From the NCBI GenBank assembly GCA_049999725.1, contig JBNGIS010017073.1, positions 1 through 35,933 of the forward strand: a DNA stretch of 35,933 nt. The letters are read 5' to 3'. Numbering within the stretch: the stretch's first letter is position 1; each line of letters opens with the position of its first letter. Under the pieces are notes generated by a model. The model worked only from the letters and a program-made list of their open reading frames with translations. It was not told the DNA's origin and did no database searches. The position numbers were made by a program, and so were the translations under genes. Below, in pieces: positions 1 through 9,289 of this stretch. The DNA is from Haplomitrium mnioides (lineage: Eukaryota; Marchantiophyta; Haplomitriopsida; Calobryales).

Positions 1-429
1 ACATTCGGTTCTAGAAGAACGTCGAAGTCGCGCCACGAGTCAGAGATGCTCAAATCTCTCTTGCGAGTCAGTTCGTCGACTCTCGGCTGTACTAACAATC
101 GATTAAAATTTTTTTTCCTTGTTAGCAGCTCTCCGCGAATCAGCTTAAGCGCGTCCGCAAGCATTCAGCGGATTCGTGACCTTCCTGCATCGTCGTTTGA
201 TTGCTGCCAGGCGCCTGTGTGAAACAGTATTCACACGCTGAATTTCCACCCGATCTCCTGCGATTACACTTGATACTACAATCAAGGAATCAGTTCTGCA
301 GAAACGTAAGCGATATCACTCAGAATTTATCAAGGTAAATCGAATGATGAAAATTTTGATTTTTTCTACTCATCCCACTAGCTTCTTAATAGCAAGATCC
401 TTCAGCAATAGCATGCAGGCATGTGCACT
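1..429 (-). other. Unassigned stretch, possible leader of copia-type element H
   Basis: This stretch lies just downstream, on the minus strand, of a copia-type primer-binding site, so it would be the untranslated leader or start of the internal region of a minus-strand element running off the left edge. I see no convincing gag reading frame. It is richer in CG dinucleotides than its surroundings. A host-derived sequence cannot be excluded. Confidence 0.3.
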
Positions 430-441
430 GCTCTGATACCA
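430..441 (-). promoter_or_regulatory. Primer-binding site of element H (initiator-Met tRNA type)
   Basis: The plus strand reads GCTCTGATACCA, the exact complement of TGGTATCAGAGC, the usual plant retrotransposon PBS for the 3' end of initiator-Met tRNA. It directly abuts a TGTTAGAATTC sequence starting at 442, as expected for a minus-strand element whose 5' LTR ends there. Confidence 0.75.
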
Positions 442-860
442 TGTTAGAATTCATCTTACAGCATATTAGGAACAATAGCTCACAGATGCATGCAATCAAC
501 TGATATAGCTTTGGTAAGTGACTCTGAGTATATTCACTTGAGATGGAAAAACTGGTCGAGGTACACCAGGAATGCAGCCAGCATTAATAAGAAAGGAAAT
601 GTCCTTTCCCATGCAAGGGCTGCAACCTTTGGGAACTAGTGCAACTCTTTGAATGCTCCTAATATCCAGTTGCACTTCAGTTATATCCTAACTGGATATA
701 TCTTGACCAGGAAAGATTGGACACTACAATAGCTAGGTGTGAACATGGCTATTTCCAATACTTGAAGCATATGCAAAACTTGATTATGTTGAACATGAGG
801 AGCAACCATGGATTTCATTCAAGAATTTGTAAGCAGACAGCTCAAACAGAGCAACTAATA
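442..860 (-). mobile_element. 5' LTR fragment of copia-type element H
   Basis: The LTR edge is defined by the TG at 442 next to the PBS. The far edge is not visible. Homology to the leader of copies A and B begins near 860, so the LTR or a truncated part of it ends before that. The stretch contains a perfect 10-bp inverted repeat (662-671 with 690-699) and no reading frame. Copia rather than gypsy is inferred only from the PBS and LTR-end style, which the E element (33039-33051) resembles. Confidence 0.45.
662..699. repeat. Short inverted repeat (10-bp arms, 18-base loop)
   Basis: ATATCCAGTT at 662-671 is the reverse complement of AACTGGATAT at 690-699. It could form a hairpin within the H LTR; no function is implied. 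Confidence 0.6.
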
Positions 861-1558
861 TGAATCCATCTCAGCATTGCTACTGAGATAGTGGCTATAG
901 AGATTAGACCAAGAGAACCTCTTGGTATACTGGCATCAGTTTCTGTATCAAAAAACAGAGGATTGTGCTACTAGAGTTTTTGATCAGAAGAGGTTTTGAA
1001 TTGTCAATTCTAGCAATCAGCTAGTCTGCCCTATTTGGTTGAAGAGTGTGACAGAGTTGTATGCATTGAGCTGCATACTTTTTCCTATAGTAAGTGAAGT
1101 AGCAAGTCTTGACACACACTTGCTGCTGAAATTCTAAGAGAACTAAGTTGTAGAGAAGACTGAAGGAGGGAGCTTTGGGCCGATTGTTCTGGGGTGATAG
1201 TACATCCTTGGGCCGACTCGAAAGAGGGCCATACACTACTTGCAGGTGGTGGTTCAGAAGATACTCGCTGTCAGAAGTCTGTTTGCGACACAAAGAAGGG
1301 GTAACTGAACACCAATCAGGATTAAAAACAGAATTGTTGGAAAAATAAAATAAAACAAAACAAAATAAAATAAAACAATTCTGAATTTAGAGAGGCTGAA
1401 CCAGACCCTCCATTGAGCAGTGCAAGGGTGGCATGAGTCCACCAGCATGCTCCTAGGGCGCATGCTATCTGGAAGCCTAGACTTTTGTTGAAGTGAACCA
1501 ACAAAGCTTGAAAGCTTGTTTGTAGGAAATCGAAGATCGGTATGTAAGTGACCATACA
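860..1558 (+). other. Untranslated leader of copy A (3' part)
   Basis: This stretch matches, in inverted orientation, the leader of copy B around 22580-23550, including an AAAATAAAAT-type tract (1341-1378, counterpart about 23034-23075) and the sequence just before the gag start. Short ORFs in it are not supported as genes. Confidence 0.65.
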
Positions 1559-2480
1559 TTGGACAAAGAGCAGGAGGCTCTTTCTAGCACTCAGGTATAT
1601 TCTCCGTTGTCTTGGGATATGGATGAGATGTATGGGGCCACAAAAGAGCCAAAGAGGTTCTCTGGTGCAATAGATCACGAGTTGGACACTTTGTGTGATT
1701 TGCAAACATTGCGGAACTCAGCTCTCTTTACACCTTTTATGGCATGGAAAGGTTTGTTTCAGCACTTGGAAGGGCTGCCCCTCGATGACTACCATGAATT
1801 TAGGCAAGCTCATTTGACTGAGATTGAAGAGTGGAGATAATATTGGTCACTCAATTATGTCTCCATCACCTATGGTAGAAGGGCTAGTGCCCATATCCCT
1901 ACGACCCATACAGCATCCTCTAGTGGTACTAGCTACAATATTGGTGCTTCAAGGGCAAGAGGAGTTTTATGTACACCAATTCTAATCAGTGCAACAAAGA
2001 GTAGAGGGGTTCCAGTGTTTAATCTTATGGTTGAGTTTTTTGAGCTTCTCAAGCAAATTTACCAAGGTGTGTGGACAAACAAGCTGAAGAGTCTTCAGAA
2101 GTTCTAACACAAGATTGGAGAGAGCTTGAGTGAAGCTTACACTAGGATGAGAAGGCCCATCAATGTCATGAAGGGAGTGACAGAGGCTCGGGCTGTACAA
2201 TTTTGGTATTCCATCATTGATAGGGATTTGAGGAGGAGAGTGAGAGATGCCACCCTTCTCAGGGATTTTGATCCTACTCTTGCCATTGTGTTTACAGTAT
2301 CGGAGTGCATAGAGCTTAACTTGGTGAATAAGAGAGTGGTCATTGCAAGTTTTCAAAAAGAAGCGCGAAATTTTGCGTCTCTAGCCACATCTACGTCAGA
2401 GTCGGCACCACGGAATGGTCGGAAGGTTGGAGGACAATTGTCTTTGCAATCTTATGTAGGTCAACAGTAAGGTTGTTAAA
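1559..2480 (+). pseudogene. gag: gag (capsid region) of gypsy copy A
   Basis: Gag is the structural protein that packages element RNA. The reading frame starts at ATG 1559 (MDKEQEAL...) and runs in one frame to about 1840. After stops it reappears in the same frame at about 2126-2470. Two blocks are conserved with B and C: a DDYHEFR...EIEEW block near 1780-1837 and a DRDLRRRVRDAT...ELNLVN block near 2220-2330. The matching block in B lies at 21779-22057 and in C at 25706-25797. Assignment to gag rests on position (after the leader, before CCHC knuckles and protease) and on its repetition in three copies. The ATG is plausible, but B has no matching Met, so the true start is uncertain. Confidence 0.7.
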
Positions 2481-3200
2481 CATGTGGTGGAGATCATATA
2501 CAGAGGCTATATCCAGAGGCGAATAAGCCATAAGCAACACGTTTTGGAGATGCAAGTGCAGTTGACCAACAACAATGTGACCATTATGGGGTCATTGGTC
2601 ACACTAGGAACCAATGTTTTTCGCTTCATCCAGAGCTATGACGAGGAGGAGCTTACACAGGTGAGCAAGACAGAGGCGGGCAAGGTAGTCATTGTAGAGG
2701 AGCATCACCAGTTGGTAGAGCTATGGTAGGTGCTCCAGTAGCTATTGTAGATCATAAGGATGTTAGGATCGCACAATTGGAGCAGCAGTTAGCTGCCATG
2801 ACTACATCTCAAGTAAGGCCCAACTCTGGAGGTGTAACCTCTACTTCATACGCAGCTAATGGAGATTCAGCTGATATGGGATTCATGTGTGGGACAACCC
2901 ACATTGATGCATCTGTAGTATTGACAAGAGCGGTAGGCAAGGCTATTGACCCTAGAGGAGCAGCAGTGGAGTCAGATCCTCATAGAGAGGATGCTCACCG
3001 GTAGGTAAGACTTCCACAGTCATTTGAGTTGACAGATTTGGTGAGGACCACGTCTATGTATCCAACTTGGGCTTCCAAGGGGACGGAGAGATCAGTTGGG
3101 GTGGAGGGGAGTGCGTCTTTGGCTATAGAGATAGCTAGGTTAGTGGTCGAGAAACCAATGTTTTCAGCTAGGGATGTGTTGACTAGAGAAGTCACACCAA
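2470..3200 (+). pseudogene. CCHC remnants and gag-protease linker, copy A
   Basis: The region equivalent to the two zinc knuckles of C is recognisable but damaged: the CGGDH core near 2490-2515 and a CDHYGVIGH remnant near 2574-2605, with Cys residues replaced. A variable linker follows, containing a coil-like segment (KDVRIAQLEQQLAAM, about 2757-2803) and a conserved YAANGDSADMGFMCG stretch (about 2849-2893). The linker is mostly in the gag frame. Zinc knuckles bind the element RNA; the linker's role is unknown. Confidence 0.65.
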
Positions 3201-3206
3201 CTGAAA

Positions 3207-4075
3207 GTGTTCAGGTTAGCACCCACACTATGTGGGGAGACTCAAGGTGCTACTTCCAATATGGAAGTGAGACCTATGAGTAAAGCAGTTGATGCAGGTG
3301 CCACTACATCTGGAGGTAAGACATGGCATGTTGTTGCGACATGGTTGATGGAGTTATCAGCCCGACCAACATTTGAGAGGACAAAATTCAGACCCAATGT
3401 GGTGCTTATCAACAATCAAAGTGGTATCTTCCAACTTGTTGGTCCTTCAAATGTGGTGTACATGCCAACTAGAGTACTTTTGGATACAAGTGCACAGCTG
3501 CTGATGTTTGGCAAGTTAGCTGTGCAGGGGTTGGGATTGATGCTCGGAGATGTGGAGATTTTCTCTTTCCCTATTTAGACTTCATTAGGAGGACCTTCAC
3601 CCACGCAACACATTACACATGGAGAGATCAAGCTGATCATCCCACAGATAGCTCATATGTGAGCGCTTGGGCAATACTTACCGAGGTTGAGTCTTATGAT
3701 GTTTTTGTGGGGTGTACAGTGTTTTATCCCATGAGGTTCATCATTGACTTTTGGGACGAGTCAGTGTTCTATTGGCCTGAATTGCGATATGAAGAGGCAC
3801 GATTGAGTAGGTTTACTTTCAAATTCAGTAGACCAATTAGAGGTCCAATTTCACAGTATATGGCATTATTAGCATGTTGTATGGTTATTACCAACTACTC
3901 TAAATTATTGGAGGGGAATACGCATGCAGCCAACATTTCTGCTATTGAGGATACGTATTTAGAGGTTGCGATGCCAACATCATCGTCATCAAGTGAGGTG
4001 ATTCCTATGAGTGGAAGTAAGGAGATGTTGTGGTACGTACAGGCATCCAGGTTGGTTGAGGATGCTTAGCAGGAT
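3207..4075 (+). pseudogene. Aspartic protease of gypsy copy A
   Basis: Retropepsin cuts the Gag-Pol polyprotein. The active-site motif reads RVLLDTSAQ at about 3470-3496, where the family has hydrophobic-D-T/S-G-A; here the Gly is Ser. B and C read LLDIGT and LLDIGA at the same place. The second half, about 3659-3830, contains VGCTVFYPMRFIIDFW, the counterpart of the hydrophobic C-terminal loop of retropepsins, again shared with B and C. The two halves are in different frames and a stop ends the first at 3578. A linker with a Ser-rich stretch (SSSSSEV, about 3990-4005) leads in the same frame, after one stop (TAG 4067; the B copy has TGG here), into the methyltransferase block. Confidence 0.75.
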
Positions 4076-4076
4076 G

Positions 4077-4690
4077 CATTTGCACCAGGTCCTACACTCG
4101 ATGGTTCTATCACATCTAGACCTGTAGATCTTTCACCATTAGATACTATGTCGATTTCATGGCAATATCCTACTAATGGTATTTGTTTGTTGGAGTTGTT
4201 TGGAGGCATTAGTGCAAGGCTAGTTGATGTGCTTGAAGCATGGATTCTTGTTCGGCGGTATTTGTATGTGGAGAAGGGTGAGATCGCCCGTAGAATCTCC
4301 TTGAGGCATGTGGTGCTGATGGTTGAGCAATTTCTACAATTTTGTTCAGTTAGTGCCGTGCGAGGCTATCTGTATGCATTGCTAGCTGACATTTTATTGT
4401 TGGGAGTGGACCACTTAGCTGGAGTGGGGCCGATTGATTTACTGATGAGTCACCTTGCAACTTATGTATTTCGGGCAAGAGGCCCTAGTTTTATTTGGGA
4501 TGCAACCTTGCAGAGATTGGTGGAGCCTGACCCTGATGAGAGAGAGCGGGTAATGGGGTTGTCTACTGGTACTACTATTGTTGTATCTGTGGCTGAGATT
4601 GAGTGACGCCATATGTTGGGACAAGCCATGGATTTGTATAGTTTTGCTTGGATTGTGAGATTCATGTGGAAAAGGGATCAGATTTTGTGA
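4077..4690 (+). pseudogene. C5-cytosine methyltransferase-like domain inside gypsy copy A
   Basis: This block resembles a DNA (cytosine-5) methyltransferase of the DNMT3/DRM-like class. It has SAM-binding motif I (ICLLELFGGI, about 4181-4210), a following RRYLYVE segment whose Glu fits motif II (about 4253-4273), a motif-IV approach (GPIDLL, about 4427-4444), then a C-terminal block like motifs IX-X (DERERVMGLSTG, about 4535-4570, and LGQAMDL after the TGA at 4604). From GPIDLL the sequence passes almost directly to the C-terminal block. The catalytic Pro-Cys loop and motifs VI and VIII are not visible, so roughly a hundred residues seem missing compared with the family. It lies in the polyprotein frame between protease and the post-integrase tail. 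MTase domains in Ty3/gypsy elements are known from charophytes and dinoflagellates. Copy B has the same domain with the same gap. It could not have been catalytic in this form. Confidence 0.7.
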
Positions 4691-4694
4691 GTTT

Positions 4695-5215
4695 GGATTA
4701 ATGGGAGAAACCCTCATTTACCCTCCTCTATTTGACGTGATGTCACCATGGTTGTGGATCTGGATGATCCAGATGTTTGGGTGTAGGTGTGTTCAGAGAG
4801 ATCCTAGAGGTTTGAGAGAGTTATGCTCATGGGGTTTGACATTCTTACTATTGCTCAACATTGTGATACTTTTCGATATGCTACCACACATGGAGATGAA
4901 TATCGCTCTAGAATTCAGAGGTTTCATCTTGGTGATTATGATTATGTGCATCAAACAACACCCATGACACTCAATGTCACTACTGGGCGACAGATTTTGT
5001 GTGTACATGAGGTAGTGCCTTTGGCAGTTTTGCAGCTGGAGGGACGTGATGGTATGGTTTGGAAGGTTCATGTGTGCAATTGTGCACTTTGTCACCTTTT
5101 GACCATCAATGGCACTATGGACTTCAGTGTGGCAGAAGTTCATGCAAGTTTGACGTGCATGTTATGTGGTTCTCTTAAGGGAGTAGCCACTATATTGATT
5201 TTTCAAGTGTTCTAG
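4695..5215 (+). pseudogene. Post-integrase tail of gypsy copy A
   Basis: The start (GRNPHLPSS, about 4722-4750, frame interrupted) aligns with the sequence that follows the integrase LYGRELDLPSS motif in C at about 29541-29580. It continues with a DVTMVVDLDDPD-like stretch, a RFHLGDYDYV motif (about 4918-4950) and an end with paired Cys residues (CNCALCHL near 5075-5098, CMLCG near 5156-5170). The end could be a small metal-binding element, although no complete CCHC is present. Such tails may help target-site choice; here it is broken by stops. Confidence 0.65.
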
Positions 5216-5450
5216 AAGATGGTATCTGTCATGTTTGACGCCTCCATTGGTTACTATTCTTAGTGGATCATTGTTCTGCCCTCATTGTTCATAGAACAAC
5301 TAGTTTCCATTGAGTTCTAGGGTTGGTATAGATTATAGGAAGTGAACGATGGGGCTCCATTGCACCCGACCTCCTAGGCTTTGCATCAGTAGGTGTATAT
5401 CAATTTTCTATGAGATAGATGGCTAGCTAGTGTTAGAGGACCTGACCACC
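5216..5450 (+). other. 3' untranslated region of copy A
   Basis: Non-coding stretch between the end of the polyprotein and the polypurine tract, conserved in B (about 18708-18960, inverted) and C (about 30030-30262). It includes a conserved CTCCATTGCACCCGACCTCC stretch (about 5354-5373). No reading frame. Confidence 0.6.
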
Positions 5451-5465
5451 AGCTAGGGGGGCGAT
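5451..5465 (+). promoter_or_regulatory. Polypurine tract, copy A
   Basis: AGCTAGGGGGGCGAT immediately precedes the TG that opens the LTR. The same tract stands before the LTR in C (30262-30276) and in B (inverted, just beyond 18707 and 18192). It would prime plus-strand synthesis. Confidence 0.7.
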
Positions 5466-5988
5466 TGTGAGATCTCATGCATTGTATGCACATAAGACTC
5501 AATTGTTTGTCATTCTCTATTGTATGTCTATAGATGTCATAGAATGTGTGTGGACAATGTAGTTGTGTAAGCAATGTGTATGTGCACAATAGCTGCCACA
5601 ACATTCCATATAGTTTTCTATTTTTAGACATTTTGAGTTTTTCATCTTTTTGTGACTTAGTATATAAGACCATGTACTCTCATCAAAAGGTTATCTTTCG
5701 ATGTCATTTTACTGATTGTATGAACCAAGAGGAGAGTTGTGGTATTGTAGTTCTTGGAGAAGCATGGATTCCTTGTGAGCAAAGGTGCGGTGGTTCTGAT
5801 ATCGGAAGATCAAACACACAATTTGGAATTTCTTTGAGAAGGTATCACTCGAAGAAAAGCATTATGGGATCTCATGCATTGTATACGCATGAGACTCAAT
5901 TGTTTGTCATTCTTTGTTGTATGCCTGTAGATGTCATGGAATGTATGTGGACGATGTAGTTGTGTAAGCGATGTGTATATGTACGACA
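5466..5988 (+). mobile_element. 3' LTR of gypsy copy A (523 bp, with internally repeated end module)
   Basis: The LTR starts TGTGAGATCTC and ends CGACA. The right end is firm: B (18067) and C (30803) stop at the same base in different flanks. It has three parts: a 126-bp module (5466-5591), a central promoter part with a TATA box, and a second copy of the module (about 5863-5988). A purine-rich GAAGAAAAGC precedes the second module, so it could be read as a second LTR start after a short deleted internal region. Confidence 0.75.
5661..5668 (+). promoter_or_regulatory. TATA box in LTR of copy A
   Basis: TATATAAG, conserved at the same position in C (30473-30480), in the B 5' remnant (25538-25545, minus) and as TATATAAA in the B 3' LTR (18504-18511, minus). 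It is the likely core promoter of the element; transcription would start about 30 bases downstream. Confidence 0.7.
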
Positions 5989-7055
5989 ACCCACCCCTCG
6001 TGCAATGACTTACCGGGATATCCACTCAAGGTCCTTTTGTCTTCTCATCTCTTACATTAGTCTTCAATGCATCCCAGTCTTGGTGTTTCCTCCAACCGGT
6101 TCACTGTCGTCCATGCTCTGAATTGCAGAACATCATATGTTTTCTTGCCTCACATTCCTCCATGCTACTGTTCATTGGCTTTGTTACTCCCCGCTATGAC
6201 GAAGAATCTTCCTCCCTCCTTCTTTGGTAACCCAAAAATTAGGCTCATGTTCATACACGGTGCTCCATCAGCCTCAAGCCAAAACACATTTTTTCACAAG
6301 TTGTGTTGCACAAGAGAGAGGGGGGCCAAAATGAGGGGCCTCCTCCCTTTTGTTCCATGAAGCCCTAACTAGAGCATGAGAAAGAAAAATTTCCTTTAAT
6401 CATAATCGTCGATGTAGATCCCTTTCATCTCAACCATCTTTTTAATCAGGATTTTTCACTTGGTTGGTAGCTCAAGCTTGGCATATAATTTAATATTAAA
6501 TTTTATGTTTTCTCTAAAACCAAATAACTTTTCCACAATTCAACTTGTACACACTCACCTATACAAATACGCCCACATACAGATATACTCACGCACATAC
6601 ACATAAATGACTTACGTGGGGAGCTTTTCTTTTATATGAATTGCTCCTGCTGCTGCTTGGAGCTGGCTCGATGCCTATATGTTCCCAAAAAACAATGTTT
6701 CTACAACTTAATTTCTAAATTCTATAGAATTTTCTATCACTTCCAATGTCTTTGAATCTAATTCCTATCTGCTTGAATGGTGTTTGTTGTTCATTGTTGT
6801 CTCCTTTCATATCACTGTTATATCGCTTTTGGTATTTTGTTTCTCTTCTTTACTCTCCAAGCATATACCTTGACTTCCTATCCTGGACCCTAACACCAAC
6901 CTTGGAGAGAGGAAGAGCCGCTTAACTCTCTCGACTTTGGAGTGGAACCAGGGAGCATCGCGTATCAAGGGGATTTCTCGATGGTTGAGAAATCACATAT
7001 CCAAGGAACATGGTCTTTCAATGAACTACGGACACTACGTAGGTGTCATAGCTTT
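5989..7055 (+). other. Non-coding stretch, probably containing the 5' LTR of element D
   Basis: It lies between the end of copy A and the PBS of D. The right part must include the end of the D 5' LTR; CA at 7048-7049 is a possible LTR end, but the left LTR edge is not visible and no second copy exists here for comparison. The region holds a pyrimidine-rich block (6060-6360), an AT-rich spot with TTTAATATTAAA (about 6488-6500), and a run of ACAC-type sequence (about 6548-6605). No supported gene. Confidence 0.4.
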
Positions 7056-7067
7056 TGGTATCAGAGC
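7056..7067 (+). promoter_or_regulatory. Primer-binding site of element D
   Basis: TGGTATCAGAGC, the standard plant PBS complementary to the 3' end of initiator-Met tRNA, about 200 bp before the gag ATG at 7255. It fixes the plus orientation of D. Confidence 0.85.
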
Positions 7068-7254
7068 ATTTTGGTTACTAGCAAACTGGATCGGGTGGGG
7101 TTGGAGATATACCCACTAGTGTTGTTTGCGCATGGCACGGGTGAACTGAAGTTTCGGGTCAAATAATTGTATGCTGGATAGAAAGTTACTTGTGCATATA
7201 TGTTGCTAACCCCGTGTCTTGTGTGGTTGTGTTTCAGTCGTGAGGTGATTTCTT

Positions 7255-8600
7255 ATGGCGTCTAGCGATTACATTGAGATTCCACATAGTATTGAGGATA
7301 CAAGTCATGGACCCAACGACGGGTCAGAGAGTCGACAAAGGGAAACACGCCCGATGAGTGAGAAACAAGTAAGACAAACCAAGTGTCAGGCTAACCTTGT
7401 TCCTCTAGTCAGGCAAGAAGATGCAAAAGTCATTTTTGGTGTTGGGCTGATGGAAAGAATGTACGTGGAGTAAAAATTAAGGAAATACGATATCATGTTG
7501 ATGACTCATGACCTCTAGTTGATGTAGCCCAAACAATTAGACAAGGTTTGCGAGGAGAAGGCCCGAGCAATTGCAATAATGTAGGAGGCACACAACATGG
7601 AATAAAGAAAACACATTGATCGCTAAAGAATCTGCTCAATAGACTAGTTGGAGAGTCTTCCACCATAGTAGAGCCAGATCAGATTGAAGACTCAAATCCG
7701 AATGATGACTTCTTCAAGGCAAGGTACCTCACCCATTGGAAACCCATGGAGAGGGGAGTACACAAGGTGAGGTAGTAGACAAGAGAGAAAGGAAGATAGA
7801 GGTCTTCGAGGAGTGGTCAAATCACCTCATGATGAATTTTGTGAGGTTGAGTCTAAATGGACATCAAGAGAAGTTGAACCAAATCTTGGGATCCCTTGAT
7901 GGTTAGGTTAAAATGGTCATGGACGTGTATGTTTTTTATCATCAATCACTAGAGTTATGTAGTTGGAAACAGCTGTTGGCTTTTGTCAAGACAAAATTTA
8001 TCCAAATTTTGGCTTTTGAAGAGGAGGCTATGCACTTCAACAAGACCATGTTCGAGGTGGGACAAGATTGGAATGCATTCATAGACAAGCTTGCCCTCAT
8101 TGTGAAAGGCCAGGACCAAGAACAAAATTACATGACAAGCCTTGAGGCCAAGTTCCTATGGGAGTTCCAGCATGTGATGTATCGTATGGGGGAAGCATGC
8201 GCCACGACTGAAGACTACATGGATGCTGCTCGGAGGGTCAACGTTATTTAAGCCTTTGCCAAAGCTTCGCAATCCCCTACTGTCTCAAGCATGAACCAAG
8301 ATAGAAATAATGAGTTCGAATCTCATGGAAGTTTTTAGAAGCATAAGAACAAGCTCAAGAACAAGTTCAAGTTCGGCAAAGGACACTATCCGGGAAATGA
8401 GAAGTCGGTGTCAAGAAGTACAACTCCTTTATTGGCCATCAAAAGATCCAAAGAGGAGAGATCAGCTTGTGGTCCTCAATCCCAAGTTGGTGGAAAAATT
8501 ATGATAAAACAAATATGGAGTACCACAAGTGTGGCAAGAGAGGCCACTTCGCCAAAGAATGTTGGTCGACCAAGGTCAATGTGGTGGAGACAGAATCAAA
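7255..8600 (+). pseudogene. gag: gag of gypsy element D
   Basis: The likely start is ATG 7255 (MASSDYIEI...), the first ATG after the PBS leader; this frame stops at 7473. After a decayed stretch the capsid part is readable at about 7800-8251: an EVFEEWSNHLMMN stretch, then KTKFIQILAFEEEAMHFNKT...GQDWNAFIDKLALI. This fits the Retrotrans_gag family in layout and position. A single CCHC knuckle ends it at 8521-8562 in another frame. Several stops (for example at 7903, 8249 and 8336) and at least one frame change make it non-functional. It would form the particle core and bind RNA. Confidence 0.75.
8521..8562 (+). other. CCHC zinc knuckle of element D, first Cys lost
   Basis: The reading YHKCGKRGHFAKEC fits C-x2-C-x4-H-x4-C except that the first Cys codon is TAC (Tyr). 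One G-to-A change from TGC would explain it. The knuckle binds nucleic acid in Gag. Confidence 0.8.
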
Positions 8601-8664
8601 AGCAGTAGAGGCTCTAGAGGTACATGGGGAAGTTCAGGCAGGATTACGACTCGAGTCTATGTCA

Positions 8665-8935
8665 AAAGCAAGGTGACTTCACATATTCAAAGCCACGATC
8701 AATAGGGCGAAGGTGTTCTTTTTGGCTAATGCGGGTTTCCAAGTGAACATGTTAAAGCCAAAAACAATGGTTAGGTGTAGGATTATAATCATGAAACATG
8801 ACACAAGCAATTGGCTAGTATTTGGCGGAGGGAGGGATGCAGTGACAAGCATTGCCCACAATGTGAAATTCCTACTCTCAGATTTTCAAAGCACGTACTC
8901 AAGGAAGGAGACTTTTTGTGTGAGCTAGTTCTATG
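8665..8935 (+). pseudogene. Protease region remnant of element D
   Basis: It lies between the knuckle and RT, where the retropepsin belongs. The stretch NAGFQVNMLKPKTMV (about 8731-8772) looks like the segment after the active site of gypsy proteases. The D-S/T-G-A active site itself is not recognisable. Low certainty. Confidence 0.4.
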
Positions 8936-9289
8936 GCAACAATATTGACAACATTTTGGAACTCCCATGGATCAAGACAAAGAATGTTACAATATTGGGA
9001 GGTTGCCAGATGTACACAATCTACGACAATGTGTGAGTGTGCCAATGTTTGCCAGCTGATCCCTTTGAAGAAGAGATGCCTTCTCTTTTCTCACGGATGT
9101 CAGAGATTCACTAAGTGATGTTCCTCTTCCACAAATAGTTTGGCAAGGAATTTCATATGCCCGCAGCCAAGAGCTGGATGATCCTCAATCTGAATAAGGA
9201 AAAGCTAGAGGAGTTCAAGCCAAGCAACTCCAACGAGCCTCTTTCCTTGGATATGTGATTACTACTGCATGAGCTTTTGGATATGTTCT

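Larger units (their letters stand above)
860..5988 (+). mobile_element. Ty3/gypsy element, copy A (RT-less, with MTase relic)
   Basis: Copy A reads on the plus strand in the order leader, gag, CCHC remnants, aspartic protease, C5-methyltransferase-like domain, post-integrase tail, polypurine tract, 3' LTR. The same order appears inverted in copy B (18067-25612). RT, RNase H and integrase, present in related copy C, are absent: the MTase block runs straight into the sequence that follows integrase in C. The 5' end is lost next to the H fragment, so no 5' LTR and no target duplication can be given. Stops and frame changes occur in every domain, so it is dead. Confidence 0.85.

Noticed and set aside
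442-860. H fragment as the missing 5' LTR of copy A
   Set aside because: Its PBS reads on the minus strand and it shows no similarity to the A LTR at 5466-5988.
5466-5988. Free-standing TRIM element with 126-bp terminal repeats
   Set aside because: Attractive because of the two modules, but the same block sits after a polypurine tract at the 3' end of three gypsy copies, so it is part of the gypsy LTR region. No PBS follows the first module.
5989-7055. Host gene between A and D
   Set aside because: Only short ORFs without recognisable domains; the right part must contain the D LTR end.
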